In this document: piece by piece, positions 5,039 to 5,897 of the stretch
Position numbering within the stretch: the first letter of the stretch is position 1
Layout of the letters: each line of letters starts with the position of its first letter
Origin: Planctomycetota bacterium
Lineage (GTDB): Bacteria; Planctomycetota; Phycisphaerae; Sedimentisphaerales; Anaerobacaceae
Reading direction: 5' to 3'
DNA length: 5,897 bases
Assembly (NCBI GenBank): GCA_017885385.1
Contig: JAFNGF010000013.1
Coordinates: 880 to 6,776, forward strand
Position numbers and translations under genes: made by a program
The notes under the pieces: model-generated
Told to the model about the DNA's origin: nothing
What the model saw: the letters and a program-made list of their open reading frames with translations, nothing else
Database searches by the model: none

Positions 5039-5320
5039 TTAATTACCACAGATTTCCTCTGTGAACACAAAATCGGCGTACACCGGCACATGGTCTGAAG
5101 CCCGCGTGGTGTCGTTGCCCTTCACAGCAGCCGCTTTGTCAAAGACCTTGCAGGAACCCTGGACATAAGCACTGGTCATCCACGAGGGTATCAGAACCTG
5201 GTCAAAGAGAATATCGCCCGTGTTCTTGTCGGTCCCGCGCCAACGGTTATTTCTCATCCGGCTTGCTGAGTCAACCGTGTTGACCAAATTAGGATCGTCC
5301 TTCCTGATTGCGTCCGATTT
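5039..5320 (-). pseudogene. C-terminal remnant of an endonuclease/exonuclease/phosphatase (EEP) family protein
   Basis: Read on the minus strand, the end of the frame holds DPNLVNTVDSASRMRNNRW, then GDILFDQVLIP, and finally the EEP signature TRASDHVPVYADF (the Ser-Asp-His catalytic triplet) close to the TAA at 5041-5039. Known: the EEP fold (DNase I-like) normally needs about 250 residues, with Asn, Glu and Asp-x-Asn motifs in the N-terminal half. None of that half is here. The frame stays open to 5419, but beyond about 5320 its sequence no longer looks like EEP, and the plus strand there clearly encodes the AAA+ protein. The gene has therefore lost its 5' part at a junction near 5320, and the fragment is unlikely to be expressed. 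The boundary is approximate. It might belong to a host gene split by insertion, with its N-terminal part beyond the right edge. Confidence 0.6.
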
Positions 5321-5326
5321 GAGGCC

Positions 5327-5897
5327 GTGACTGACGTGGCCGGCAGCGCAGAGTGGCTCCGTAAGGTTCACCAAGAACTGCCCTGGGATTTCTTCGGGGC
5401 CGGCAACACCGGATTCCACCTGGCCCTATTCGGCGCTCCTGGCACAGGGAAAACTTTCTCCGTCAAAGACCTGATGCTCGGCGATGAAGCGAAGAACGTG
5501 CGTGCCCATGGATTGCCCGGACTGAATCGCTACTGCGGCGGCATGACCCCAGCCAATTTTATCGGGATCGGAGAAGCGTATCAAGGTAAGCGGTTTAACT
5601 TTGTGGTGACCGAATTTAACGACTGGTTTCGTTACAAAGGAATGGTCGAACCTCTGAAACTTGCCCTGGAACAGGGGAAGATCCGTTACGAAACCAAAGT
5701 GGAGACGATTGGTCCCTATCAGTTTAGTTGCTTCTTTTCGACGAATTACAACCCGGAGGTGAGCAAAAATACAGGCTACCGGGTTACCGTGGCGGATCCC
5801 AATTTCAACGCCATAGAGGACCGAATGCTTGTTCGCATGCATCCCATGACCAAGCAGCGTCTGAGGGAGTTGTCTCGTAATCAAAGAGAATTGGCGA
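5327..5897 (+). CDS. MoxR/MCM-like AAA+ ATPase (partial, 3' end beyond the window)
   Basis: Seen: about 190 codons with no stop before the edge. Walker A is LFGAPGTGKTFSV (residues 34-46 from GTG 5327). GGMTPANFIGIGEAYQ follows. The Walker B position reads FNFVVTEFND (90-99). GMVEPLKLALEQGKIRYETK (105-124) is the helix-2-insert region typical of MoxR/MCM ATPases. FFSTNYNPEV (136-145) is sensor 1, and AIEDRMLVRM (162-171) holds the arginine-finger-like 'DR'. Walker B has Thr95-Glu96 in place of the usual Asp-Glu, while the catalytic Glu is kept. Known: MoxR-type ATPases remodel protein complexes and often pair with VWA-domain partners. The start is uncertain: GTG 5327 and GTG 5336 lack a well-spaced ribosome site, the frame is open back to 5270, and the domain begins almost at the EEP junction, so a 5' truncation is possible. 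The role is unknown. Confidence 0.75.
   Translation, partial: MTDVAGSAEWLRKVHQELPWDFFGAGNTGFHLALFGAPGTGKTFSVKDLMLGDEAKNVRAHGLPGLNRYCGGMTPANFIGIGEAYQGKRFNFVVTEFNDWFRYKGMVEPLKLALEQGKIRYETKVETIGPYQFSCFFSTNYNPEVSKNTGYRVTVADPNFNAIEDRMLVRMHPMTKQRLRELSRNQRELA

Larger units (their letters stand above)
1195..5897. mobile_element. Putative integrated element or island, left end at the tRNA-Lys fragment
   Basis: This is an inference from context. A truncated tRNA-Lys fragment and a possible integrase tail mark one end. The interior holds a phage terminase small subunit, an HTH accessory gene and a toxin-antitoxin cassette. The right end is not in the window. The EEP/AAA+ junction near 5320 could be an internal rearrangement or the far boundary. 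Several parts are broken, so the element may be decayed or made of several nested insertions. Confidence 0.4.

Noticed and set aside
5047..5063. CACAGA/TCTGTG hairpin as a terminator after the toxin gene or the EEP remnant.
   Set aside because: It has a short 6-bp stem with no T-tract, and it lies within the EEP reading frame.
5426..5884. Minus-strand 152-codon frame at the right end.
   Set aside because: The plus strand here carries Walker A, sensor 1 and other AAA+ motifs. The minus frame has no such signal.

Overview
The window looks like bacterial DNA from a planctomycete, most likely Phycisphaerae/Sedimentisphaerales-like. The main reason is the left-hand gene, a secreted PA14-domain protein followed by a Fn3-like module, an architecture and wording I associate with that group. 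This is a judgement from recalled families, because no search was run.

Left edge (1-1146): a chromosomal-looking gene on the minus strand runs off the left end. It has no stop inside the window. At 1147-1194 lies the 3' part of a tRNA-Lys(CTT) gene, also on the minus strand, whose 5' half is missing. The tail of what looks like a tyrosine recombinase (1193-1381) starts directly against it. Together these look like the end (displaced att copy) of a genetic element that integrated into tRNA-Lys and extends to the right.

Mobile, decayed region (1382-3240): about 340 bases of gene-free DNA hold a cluster of inverted repeats and end in a rho-independent terminator. A P27-family phage terminase small subunit gene follows, with no large subunit beside it. 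A convergent HTH-type phage/plasmid accessory gene overlaps its end. Two short overlapping ORFs of unknown nature come next. This part reads as a mosaic of phage remnants.

Toxin-antitoxin cassette (3240-4981): an AT-rich leader carries a 12-bp palindrome against a perfect TATAAT box and drives a well-preserved two-gene operon. The first gene is an XRE-HTH/ImmA-type zinc peptidase (probable antitoxin and autorepressor). The second, overlapping by 29 bases, is a PIN-like nuclease (probable toxin). This is the most clearly functional cargo in the window.

Right edge (5039-5897): the C-terminal remnant of an endonuclease/exonuclease/phosphatase (EEP) family gene on the minus strand meets the start of a plus-strand MoxR/MCM-like AAA+ ATPase at about 5320-5327. 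The ATPase continues beyond the window. It has a textbook Walker A, but its Walker B shows Thr-Glu where Asp-Glu is expected. The abrupt change of gene content suggests another rearrangement junction.
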